Source of the DNA: Clostridiales bacterium
GTDB lineage: Bacteria > Bacillota > Clostridia > Lachnospirales > Lachnospiraceae
Direction of reading: 5' to 3'
NCBI GenBank assembly: GCA_019420405.1
Contig: JAHZHF010000185.1
Coordinates: 1-6,220 of the forward strand
Length of the DNA: 6,220 nt
The notes beneath the pieces are model-generated. The model was not told the origin of the DNA and made no database searches. It was given only the letters and a program-made list of their open reading frames with translations. Numbering within the stretch: the first letter of the stretch is position 1; each line of letters opens with the position of its first letter. The position numbers were made by a program, and so were the translations under genes. This document shows, piece after piece, positions 1 through 6,021 of the stretch.

Positions 1-35
1 CTTTGCTCTTAAACATCTCTTCGGCCTGTTAGATT

Positions 36-50
36 TTCCGGATTCCGGAA
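36..50. other. 15-bp near-perfect dyad
   Basis: TTCCGGA (36-42), a single T and TCCGGAA (44-50) form a symmetric dyad. No T-tract follows, so it is unlikely to be the operon's terminator. It could be a second DNA-binding site for a gene past the left edge, or chance. No intrinsic terminator was found anywhere in 1-160. Confidence 0.3.
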
Positions 51-64
51 CGGAACATCGAGCG

Positions 65-82
65 GCTGTCTCCATTTTACAG
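65..82. repeat. Direct repeat copy A downstream of nspC
   Basis: GCTGTCTCCATTTTACAG matches the segment at 149-166 in 16 of 18 positions; both differences are C/T transitions. The two copies are spaced 84 bases apart. This copy lies in the non-coding tail. Confidence 0.7.
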
Positions 83-133
83 AATAAGTTTGCTAACTCC
101 CCGCCGCTTCCGGACGTGATCCAACGGCAAATG

Positions 134-145
134 TTAGTGCACTAA
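134..145. promoter_or_regulatory. Perfect 12-bp palindrome, possible operator
   Basis: TTAGTGCACTAA is its own reverse complement. It lies 16 bases past the nspC stop, in the only sizeable non-coding stretch at the left end. Such dyads are typical of sites for dimeric repressors, for example of MarR type, but no regulator gene is in the window. Its centre leaves no room for an RNA loop, which favours a DNA site over a hairpin. Confidence 0.35.
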
Positions 146-148
146 ATA

Positions 149-166
149 GCTGCCTCCACTTTACAG
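149..166. repeat. Direct repeat copy B overlapping the nspC 3' end
   Basis: GCTGCCTCCACTTTACAG includes the last Leu codon and the stop codon of nspC on the minus strand and runs 12 bases past it. It matches copy A at 65-82 in 16 of 18 positions. Confidence 0.7.
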
Positions 167-1372
167 CCTCATCTTAAACTCCTCATACCCAAACGTCTTC
201 ACCATCTCATACGCCCCGTCTTCTCTCTCGAGGACAATATCCGGCAGTTTCATCCCGTTAAATGTATTTGTCTTAACCATGGTATAGATTGCCATATCCT
301 GAAATTCCAGCCTGTCGCCGATCTCAAGAGGGCGCGCGAATGAGTAGTCACCGATCACATCCCCGGCCAGACATGTTGGCCCTGCCAGGCGGTAAATGAA
401 TCTCCCGTTTTTTTTCTCTCTGTTTGTTTCTATATTTGTTTCGGTGTTTATTTCTGTATTTGTTATTTCAGCGTCTGCCTCCCCGCCTGCCGGCTCCGCG
501 TCTTTCAGCGGCGGACGGTACGGCATCTCCAGCACGTCGGGCATATGACACGCAGCGGAAGCATCCAGGATGGCGATCTTCATCCCATTCTCAACGATCT
601 CCTGAACTTCCGTGAGGAGAATCCCCGCATTTAAGGCCACTGCCTCTCCCGGCTCCAGATAAACCTGAACTCCGTAAGTCTCCTGTACATGGCGGATGCA
701 GCGTTTCAACCGCTCCCGGTCGTAATCCGGCCGCGTGATGTGATGGCCGCCGCCAAAGTTAAGCCACTTCATCCGGCCGAGATACTCTCCGAACTTTTCT
801 TCCACCGCTTCAAGTGTCACTTCCAGATCATCTGAATTCTGCTCGCACAGCGTATGGAAATGAATCCCGTCCAGATCCGCAAGATCTGTTTCTGTCATCT
901 CTGCCCGTAACTTCTCCGCCGTCGTTCCAAGACGCGAAAACGGTGCGCAGGGATCATAGATCGCATGACCTTCCTGAGTGGAGCACTCCGGATTCACCCG
1001 GAGCCCCGCACTCTTTCCCGCTGCTTTTACCATGTCTTTATACTTCTTAAACTGAGCCGGAGAGTTAAAGACAATATGGTCACAAAGACTTACAATCTCC
1101 GGCATCTCCGTCTCTTTATACGCCGGAGAGAAGATGTGGTTCTCCTTCCCCATCTCCTCGTATCCGAGCCGCGCCTCATAAAGCCCGCTGGCCGTCGCCC
1201 CGTTCAGATACTCCCCGATCAGGGGATACACCCGGTACATGGAAAATGCCTTCTGAGCCAAAAGGATCTTACATCCTGTATCCTGGCAGACTTCTCTTAA
1301 TATCTCCAGATTCTCCCGGAGTCTCCTCTCCTGCACCACAAAACAGGGCGTTTTCAGTTCATTCTTTCTCAT
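161..1372 (-). CDS. nspC: Carboxynorspermidine/carboxyspermidine decarboxylase
   Basis: A fold type III (alanine racemase-like barrel) PLP decarboxylase that removes the carboxyl group from carboxyspermidine or carboxynorspermidine, giving spermidine or norspermidine. Visible motifs are LLAQKAFS with the predicted PLP Lys at 41, SRLG (146-149), IHFHTLCEQ with the ring-stacking His at 173 (170-178), the phosphate-binding GGG at 207-209, EPGEA (240-244), HMPDVLEMPYRP (276-287) and GPTCLAGD with the predicted catalytic Cys334 (331-338). At 403 residues it looks longer than typical members. The excess is a low-complexity, hydrophilic stretch at about 292-322, rich in Asn, Thr and Glu and encoded by AT-rich 12-bp repeats beside an A8 tract. 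The ATG at 1372 follows AAGGTG (1388-1383), which overlaps the stop codon of the dehydrogenase, suggesting translational coupling. It is the last recognisable gene of the operon; no terminator is visible behind it. Confidence 0.92.
   Translation of the reverse strand: MRKNELKTPCFVVQERRLRENLEILREVCQDTGCKILLAQKAFSMYRVYPLIGEYLNGATASGLYEARLGYEEMGKENHIFSPAYKETEMPEIVSLCDHIVFNSPAQFKKYKDMVKAAGKSAGLRVNPECSTQEGHAIYDPCAPFSRLGTTAEKLRAEMTETDLADLDGIHFHTLCEQNSDDLEVTLEAVEEKFGEYLGRMKWLNFGGGHHITRPDYDRERLKRCIRHVQETYGVQVYLEPGEAVALNAGILLTEVQEIVENGMKIAILDASAACHMPDVLEMPYRPPLKDAEPAGGEADAEITNTEINTETNIETNREKKNGRFIYRLAGPTCLAGDVIGDYSFARPLEIGDRLEFQDMAIYTMVKTNTFNGMKLPDIVLEREDGAYEMVKTFGYEEFKMRL
423..470 (-). repeat. 12-bp imperfect tandem repeat inside nspC
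   Basis: Four adjacent units are visible on the plus strand: TTTGTTTCTATA (423-434), TTTGTTTCGGTG (435-446), TTTATTTCTGTA (447-458) and a diverged TTTGTTATTTCA (459-470). Twelve bases keep the frame, so the protein gains tetrapeptide-like units (NTEI, NTET, NIET, NREK). The segment is far richer in AT than the surrounding gene. It falls between the PYRPP motif and the catalytic GPTC motif, where the chain can plausibly loop out. Confidence 0.85.
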
Positions 1373-1386
1373 ATCCCGTTCACACC

Positions 1387-2589
1387 TTACTCCACCAGAT
1401 CCGGATTCTCACTGATCTTCCACGGAAGTCCCCATTTATTCAGCGCATCCATAAACGGATCGGGATCAAACTCCTCCACGTTATACACGCCCGGTTTCTT
1501 CCACTGGCCATTCATCACCAGCATGGCCCCGATCATGGCCGGAACTCCCGTTGTATAAGCCACTGCCTGAGAGCCCACCTCACGGTAGCACTCCTGATGA
1601 TCGCATACGTTATAAATGTACAGCTTCTTTTCCTGTCCGTCCTTCTTTCCGATGAAAATACATCCGATATTTGTCTTGCCCTTTGTTCTCGGTCCCAGAG
1701 AAGACGGGTCAGGAAGTACAGCCTTTAAGAACTGGAGCGGTACGATCTCCCTTCCCTCATACATAATCGGCTCAATGGAAGTCATACCCACATCCTCCAG
1801 ACATCTCAGGTGATTCAGGTAACTCTCACCGAATGTCATAAAGAAGCGGATCCGCTTAATCCCCGGAATGTTAAGCGCCAGGGATTCGATCTCCTCGTGA
1901 TGAAGGAGATACATGTCCTTCTCACCGATCTCCGGGAAATTGTAAACTCTCTTAATCTCCATGGGCTCTGTTTCCACCCAGTGTCCATCCTCCCAGTAGG
2001 AACCATTTGCCGATACCTCGCGGATGTTAATCTCCGGGTTAAAGTTCGTCGCAAACGGATACCCGTGATCGCCTGCATTGCAGTCCAGGATATCAATGTA
2101 GTTGATCTCATCAAAATAATGCTTCAGAGCATAAGCGGAAAACACTCCGGTAACTCCCGGGTCGAACCCGCTCCCGAGAAGCGCTGTCAATCCGGCCTTT
2201 TCAAACTTTTCCCGGTAAGCCCACTGCCATTTATACTCGAATTTCGCCGTGTCCTCCGGCTCGTAATTCGCCGTATCAATATAGTGAACCCCGGCCGCCA
2301 GGCAGGCGTCCATAATCCTCAGATCCTGGTAGGGGAGCGCAAGATTTAAGACAACCTCCGGCTGTTCCTTCTGGATCAGATCCGTCAGCTCCTTCACGTT
2401 GTCCGCATCCACCTGCGCAGTCGTGATCTTCGTCTTTGTCGTTCCCTGCAGCTTCTCTTTCAGAGCATCGCACTTTGATACTGTACGGCTGGCTATGCAC
2501 AGCTCTGAAAACACCTCATCATTCTGACAGATCTTATGAATTGCCACGCTGGCTACTCCTCCGCAGCCGATTACCATTACTTTTCCCAT
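1387..2589 (-). CDS. Carboxynorspermidine/carboxyspermidine dehydrogenase (saccharopine dehydrogenase family)
   Basis: An oxidoreductase of about 400 residues in the saccharopine dehydrogenase-like family. The family member paired with NspC reductively condenses aspartate semialdehyde with a diamine, such as putrescine giving carboxyspermidine, using NADPH. Visible features (numbering from the ATG at 2592) are an N-terminal Rossmann motif VMVIGCGGVA (5-14), ASRT after the second strand (34-37, compatible with NADP binding), LLGSGFDPGVTGV (138-150) and the C-terminal stretch VCDHQECYREVGSQA (329-343). Two ATGs are adjacent (2592 and 2589). AGGAG at 2601-2597 is 4 nt from the first and 7 nt from the second, so 2589 is preferred; the difference is one residue. 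nspC follows after only 14 nt, and that tight pairing distinguishes it from a lysine-pathway saccharopine or homospermidine enzyme. Family and pathway role are confident; whether putrescine or agmatine is the natural amine is open. Confidence 0.88.
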   Translation of the reverse strand: MGKVMVIGCGGVASVAIHKICQNDEVFSELCIASRTVSKCDALKEKLQGTTKTKITTAQVDADNVKELTDLIQKEQPEVVLNLALPYQDLRIMDACLAAGVHYIDTANYEPEDTAKFEYKWQWAYREKFEKAGLTALLGSGFDPGVTGVFSAYALKHYFDEINYIDILDCNAGDHGYPFATNFNPEINIREVSANGSYWEDGHWVETEPMEIKRVYNFPEIGEKDMYLLHHEEIESLALNIPGIKRIRFFMTFGESYLNHLRCLEDVGMTSIEPIMYEGREIVPLQFLKAVLPDPSSLGPRTKGKTNIGCIFIGKKDGQEKKLYIYNVCDHQECYREVGSQAVAYTTGVPAMIGAMLVMNGQWKKPGVYNVEEFDPDPFMDALNKWGLPWKISENPDLVE

Positions 2590-2606
2590 CATTTTTCTCC
2601 TTTCTT

Positions 2607-2621
2607 CCCGGTTCCACCGGG
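2607..2621 (-). other. Hairpin directly ahead of the dehydrogenase RBS
   Basis: On the minus strand CCCGGT, a three-base loop GGA and ACCGGG form a perfect 6-bp GC-rich stem. It ends only a few bases before the AGGAG Shine-Dalgarno (2601-2597) of the carboxyspermidine dehydrogenase. No T-tract follows in the operon direction. It could stabilise the 5' end of a processed mRNA or modulate ribosome access. Confidence 0.55.
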
Positions 2622-2625
2622 CCGC

Positions 2626-2655
2626 TGTATATTTTTTTATTGTTACTATTCACAA
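2626..2655 (-). promoter_or_regulatory. Possible weak internal promoter before the carboxyspermidine branch
   Basis: In the 90-nt gap between speB and the dehydrogenase, the minus strand has TTGTGA (2655-2650), an 18-base AT-rich spacer and TATACA (2631-2626). Each hexamer matches 4 of 6 consensus bases. This is the largest gap in the operon, which makes a separate promoter for the dehydrogenase/nspC pair plausible. The match is poor and rests on sequence alone. Confidence 0.22.
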
Positions 2656-2679
2656 CCCCACCCGCATTCGCAGTATCAG

Positions 2680-3543
2680 TCAGCTTCTGCGGTTCACCAA
2701 TGCGATCAGCATCTCCCGGATGATTTTGCACGCCGCCGCAGTGGACGCCCCGGTCGGATCGCAGGGCGGACACAGCTCTGTCACGTCGCATCCGATCAGA
2801 TTCGCCTTCGTGCAAACCTCTGTCACCGCCCGCATCACAGTGAGGAAATCCACACCTCCCGGCTCCGGCGTCCCGGTTCCCGGAAATACGGACGGGTCCA
2901 TCACATCCAGATCCACGGTGAAATACACTGGTGCATCTCCTATCTTTTCCATAGTCTCTGAGAGTCCTTCCAGCGAAAACGGATGGAAATCCGTATGCCC
3001 GCTCTTCGCCCACTCAAACTCGTACCGCTCCCCGGAACGGATACCGAACTGGTGAATCCGGCCATCGCCCGTTATTTCCCAGCACCTCCGGATCACACAG
3101 GCATGGGACAGCTCCACTCCCAGATAATCTGTCCGAAGATCTGTGTGCGCATCAAAATGAATGATATGCAGATCCGGGTACTTCTCTGCCGCCGCACGGA
3201 CGCTTCCCAGCGTCACCAGATGTTCTCCCCCGATCAGGAAAGGCAGCTTCCCACTGTTCAGAATCTCACCTGCACACTGCCTGATCTGCTCCAGCACCTT
3301 CTCAGTGCTTCCGATGGCAAGCTCAAGATCTCCGCAGTCATGTACCTTTCCCTCGATCAGCTCACTGTCCTGATACGGACTGTAGATTTCCAGCCCGTAA
3401 GAGTCATTTCGTATGGCCTGCCCGGCAAACCGGGTTCCCGGCCTGAATGATGTGGTAGAATCAAAAGGCGCGCCGAACAGGACGACGTCCGCCTCTTCAT
3501 ATTCTGCGTCACATCCGATAAAATTCACAATATTTTTCTGCAT
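2680..3543 (-). CDS. speB: Agmatinase-family ureohydrolase
   Basis: A Mn-dependent arginase/agmatinase-fold hydrolase that most likely splits agmatine into putrescine and urea. Numbering here follows the longer reading from the ATG at 3558 (292 aa). All six expected metal ligands are visible: His113 in GGEH, Asp136, His138 and Asp140 in DAHTD, and Asp216 and Asp218 in DLD. GTGTPEPGG (227-235) carries the expected catalytic Glu, and SHA (151-153) is present. The start is set at the second Met (3543, 287 aa). AGGAG at 3555-3551 lies 7 nt ahead of it, whereas the ATG at 3558 has no Shine-Dalgarno and directly follows a hairpin. The gene sits between speE and the carboxyspermidine dehydrogenase. 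The real substrate could instead be N1-aminopropylagmatine, as known for some ureohydrolases of this fold; I cannot separate the two by eye. The stop is TGA. Confidence 0.9.
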   Translation of the reverse strand: MQKNIVNFIGCDAEYEEADVVLFGAPFDSTTSFRPGTRFAGQAIRNDSYGLEIYSPYQDSELIEGKVHDCGDLELAIGSTEKVLEQIRQCAGEILNSGKLPFLIGGEHLVTLGSVRAAAEKYPDLHIIHFDAHTDLRTDYLGVELSHACVIRRCWEITGDGRIHQFGIRSGERYEFEWAKSGHTDFHPFSLEGLSETMEKIGDAPVYFTVDLDVMDPSVFPGTGTPEPGGVDFLTVMRAVTEVCTKANLIGCDVTELCPPCDPTGASTAAACKIIREMLIALVNRRS

Positions 3544-3560
3544 TTTCTTACTCCTCATCG

Positions 3561-3590
3561 TAACAGTTCAACCCTATGGCTGAACTGTTA
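3561..3590 (-). other. Perfect 10-bp inverted repeat between speE and speB
   Basis: TAACAGTTCA (3561-3570) and TGAACTGTTA (3581-3590) are exact reverse complements around a 10-base loop. The speE stop codon (3590-3588) forms the start of the transcribed stem, and the other end lies 7 nt before the speB Shine-Dalgarno (3555-3551). No T-tract follows on either strand, so it is not an intrinsic terminator. It could be an RNA hairpin controlling mRNA processing, stability or speB translation, or a dyad bound by a regulator. Confidence 0.75.
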
Positions 3591-4439
3591 CTCCACATCC
3601 TCCAGAAGTTCTTCCACGTAAGCCGGCAGGGCGAACACGCCCGCGTGCAGTCTCGGCTCATAATACTTCGTGTGAATCCCCCTGAGCTTCCATGCCACCT
3701 TATCCAGATCATTCAGCGGATGATACTTCTTCGAAGCAAATCCGAACAGCCAGTGGCCTGACGGATAAGACGGAATGTGCGCCTGATATACACGGCAGAT
3801 CGGGAATGTCTCCAGAATCCGCTTATGCATCCGCTGGCACTGGAACGCCTCCTCCGTGTAAAAAGGACTCTCGTTTTGATTGATCATGATGCCGTCCTCA
3901 TGCAGCGCGTTGTAACAGTTCCCGTAAAATTCTTTCGTAAACAGCCCCTCGCCCGCTCCGAACGGATTCGGCGAATCAATGATAATCAAATCGTAAGCGT
4001 CTCCTTTTGAACGGATAAACCTCAGCCCGTCCTCGTGAAAGATAGACACCCTCTCGTCCGTCAGGCTGTTCGCGATCTCCGGAATATATTTCCGGCACAC
4101 CTCCACCAGCAGAGGATCAGGCTCTACCACGTCGATTGTCTCGATCGTGTCATATTTGATCAGCTCCCGGACGACGCCGCCGTCCCCGCCTCCGACTACA
4201 AGCACCTGACGTACATCCGGGTGCACGGCCATCGGCACGTGGGTGATCATCTCATGGTAGATAAATTCATCCCGCTCCGTCAGCATGAGATCTCCATCCA
4301 CCACGAGAATTTTCCCGAAATCCTTTGACTCCAGCACATCGATCCGCTGCACTTCACTCTGGGAACTGAAAAGCTGCTCTTCAATCCGGATCGACAGCTT
4401 CACCCCGTCCGTATGTATATCCGAAAACCACATTTCCAT
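3588..4439 (-). CDS. speE: Spermidine synthase-type aminopropyltransferase
   Basis: A 283-residue protein of normal SpeE length. The family moves an aminopropyl group from decarboxylated AdoMet to putrescine, giving spermidine and methylthioadenosine. The N-terminal beta domain carries LTERDEFIYHEM (residues 53-64). The Rossmann core carries VVGGGDGG (81-88), VEPDP (105-109, nucleoside binding) and EDG (136-138). The active-site loop is at 155-167, NESPFY at 189-194 and IPSYPSGHW at 222-230. The loop reads DSPNPFGAGEGLF, whereas the family usually has DS(T/S)DPxGP. The first Asp (155) is kept but the second position is Asn158. The ATG at 4439 sits 7 nt after an AGGAGAGGTG Shine-Dalgarno stretch (4456-4447). 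The TAA stop lies inside a perfect inverted repeat shared with the speB leader. No AdoMet decarboxylase gene is in the window, so the aminopropyl donor must come from elsewhere. Family is secure; the exact amine acceptor is uncertain. Confidence 0.92.
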   Translation of the reverse strand: MEMWFSDIHTDGVKLSIRIEEQLFSSQSEVQRIDVLESKDFGKILVVDGDLMLTERDEFIYHEMITHVPMAVHPDVRQVLVVGGGDGGVVRELIKYDTIETIDVVEPDPLLVEVCRKYIPEIANSLTDERVSIFHEDGLRFIRSKGDAYDLIIIDSPNPFGAGEGLFTKEFYGNCYNALHEDGIMINQNESPFYTEEAFQCQRMHKRILETFPICRVYQAHIPSYPSGHWLFGFASKKYHPLNDLDKVAWKLRGIHTKYYEPRLHAGVFALPAYVEELLEDVE

Positions 4440-4494
4440 ACTGCGTCACCTCTCCTTTCTTTTACGCGGCCTGTTCATTCTGCCAGAACCTTTT

Positions 4495-5943
4495 CTATAC
4501 CAGCACGTTCAGACGCTCAATCCGCTCATCCTCCGGTCCGGTCATGGAACATCCCTTTTCCTTCGCGTATACAATATAGTCTATAATCTCGTCTGTGATC
4601 TCCTCGCCCGGCGCCAGCACCGGGATTCCCGGCGGATAGCACATGACAAACTCAGAACAGATCCGCCCTTTTGTCTCCGCAAGCGGAAGCGACTCTTTCT
4701 CAGCGTAGAAGGAATCCTGCGGGGTCATAACCACCTTCGGCGCAATATATTCCTGAGTGAGCATGCCTGTCTTATCCTTCTTATACCGACGCTTCAAATC
4801 TGCAAGCGCGGTCACAAGGCGCTCCACTTCCCTGAGCCGGTCGCCGATGGACAGATAGGCCAGGATGTTACCAAGATCGCCAAACTCGATCTGTATGTCA
4901 TACTCATCCCGCAGGATATCGTAGACTTCTATTCCTGCAAGACCGATATCCAGTGTATGGATGGAGAGCTTTGTCGGATCAAAGTCGAAAATGCTGTCCC
5001 CGTTTATCATCTCACGGCCGAACGCATAGTAATCGCCGATCTGGTTAATCTCAGCCCGCGCATACTCGGCCAGATCCGTCACCATCTTAAATGACTGTTC
5101 TCCCCTCAGCGCCAGATTTCTTCGGGAGATATCCAGGCTGGACAGAAGCAGATACGAGCCGCTGGTCGTTTGCGTCAGGTTTATGATCTGGCGGATATAT
5201 CCGGGATTCATGCCTTTTCCTGTGAGGAGCAGCGAGCTCTGGGTCAGGCTTCCCCCGGACTTGTGCATACTCACGGAAGCAATGTCTGCCCCCGCCTCCA
5301 TGGCAGATACCGGAAGATCCTTTCCAAAATAAAAATGAGTCCCATGAGCCTCATCGGCCAGCACCTTCATGCCTTTCTCATGAGCCATGTCCACAATCGC
5401 CTTTAAGTCAGAGCAGATCCCGTAATAGGTGGGATTATTCACAAATACTGCCACAGCGTCCGGATTTTCCTCAATGGCTGCACGCACATCCTCCCTCTTC
5501 ATCCCCAGGGAAATACCAAGTCCCTGATCCACATCCGGATTCACGTAGATCGGACGCGCTCCGCAGAGCACCATGGCGTTGATCACACTGCGGTGTACAT
5601 TTCGCGGAAGGATAATTTTGTCCCCCTTCTTACAGCAGGCAAGCACCATCGTCTGAACCGCAGACGTCGTTCCTCCCACCATGAGAAATGCGTGATCCGC
5701 CCCGAACGCTTCTGCCGCCAGCGCTTCCGCCTCCTTGATAACAGAAACGGGATGGCACAGATTGTCCAGCGGTTTCATAGAGTTCACGTCGATGCTCACG
5801 CACCGCTCGCCCAGCAGTTCAACCAGCTCCGGGTTCCCCCTGCCGTGTTTATGCCCCGGCACGTCGAAAGGCACGACCCGGTTCCTCCTGAATCTCTCCA
5901 GCGCCTCATAAATCGGCGCTCTCTTCTGTGATAAATTTTCCAT
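4495..5943 (-). CDS. speA: Arginine decarboxylase (Orn/Lys/Arg decarboxylase family, fold type I)
   Basis: A PLP-dependent basic amino acid decarboxylase of 482 residues, close to the Bacillus SpeA length. It most likely converts arginine to agmatine in the cytoplasm, the first step of this operon's pathway. Visible motifs are the N-terminal DVPGHKHGRG (residues 27-36), GGTTSAVQ (90-97), NNPTYYG (169-175), LADEAHG with the cofactor-binding Asp at 197, and SMHKSGG with the predicted Schiff-base Lys at 228. The C-terminal domain carries YPPGIPVLAPGE (436-447). The ATG at 5943 is preceded by GAGG at 5957-5954, a 10-nt spacing that is somewhat long. The stop is TAG. It is the first gene of the operon, and speE follows after 55 nt. 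Arginine is favoured over lysine or ornithine because an agmatinase-family gene lies downstream, but sequence alone does not separate these substrates. Family assignment is very secure; substrate is fairly secure. Confidence 0.93.
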   Translation of the reverse strand: MENLSQKRAPIYEALERFRRNRVVPFDVPGHKHGRGNPELVELLGERCVSIDVNSMKPLDNLCHPVSVIKEAEALAAEAFGADHAFLMVGGTTSAVQTMVLACCKKGDKIILPRNVHRSVINAMVLCGARPIYVNPDVDQGLGISLGMKREDVRAAIEENPDAVAVFVNNPTYYGICSDLKAIVDMAHEKGMKVLADEAHGTHFYFGKDLPVSAMEAGADIASVSMHKSGGSLTQSSLLLTGKGMNPGYIRQIINLTQTTSGSYLLLSSLDISRRNLALRGEQSFKMVTDLAEYARAEINQIGDYYAFGREMINGDSIFDFDPTKLSIHTLDIGLAGIEVYDILRDEYDIQIEFGDLGNILAYLSIGDRLREVERLVTALADLKRRYKKDKTGMLTQEYIAPKVVMTPQDSFYAEKESLPLAETKGRICSEFVMCYPPGIPVLAPGEEITDEIIDYIVYAKEKGCSMTGPEDERIERLNVLV

Positions 5944-5985
5944 CGTAACCCAACCTCATTTCGTTTATTAGGCCTTTTCCCGCTC

Positions 5986-6007
5986 CTCCGTGATGGCTCC
6001 GTAATGG
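5986..6007. repeat. 11-bp tandem duplication in the speA leader
   Basis: CTCCGTGATGG (5986-5996) is followed immediately by CTCCGTAATGG (5997-6007), with 10 of 11 bases identical. On the transcribed strand each unit carries ACGGAG, a Shine-Dalgarno-like core. The pair lies between the terminator and the true speA ribosome binding site. Confidence 0.7.
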
Positions 6008-6021
6008 CTGAACCGTCAGAA

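Noticed and set aside
1..16. Possible start of a next minus-strand gene (ATG at 16)
   Set aside because: Only a few codons are visible before the edge and the upstream purines are a poor ribosome binding site, so a gene cannot be supported.
1..78. Open minus-strand frame beginning with ATG at 78
   Set aside because: It has no good ribosome binding site and an implausible Arg/Cys-rich composition, and it starts inside a direct repeat.
1246..1728. 160-residue plus-strand frame opposite nspC and the dehydrogenase
   Set aside because: Antisense to two recognised enzymes, with no ribosome binding site or domain that I can support.
2534..3013. 159-residue minus-strand frame over the speB 3' end
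   Set aside because: It overlaps speB in another frame and extends into the dehydrogenase start. It has no motif, while speB carries all metal ligands.
3544..3558. Five extra N-terminal residues of SpeB from the ATG at 3558
   Set aside because: That ATG has no Shine-Dalgarno and follows the hairpin directly. The AGGAG at 3555-3551 is correctly spaced for the ATG at 3543.
4285..5094. 269-residue plus-strand reading frame across the speA-speE junction
   Set aside because: It lies antisense to two well-supported genes, spans their intergenic gap, has no recognisable motif, and its composition looks like a shadow of the opposite strand.
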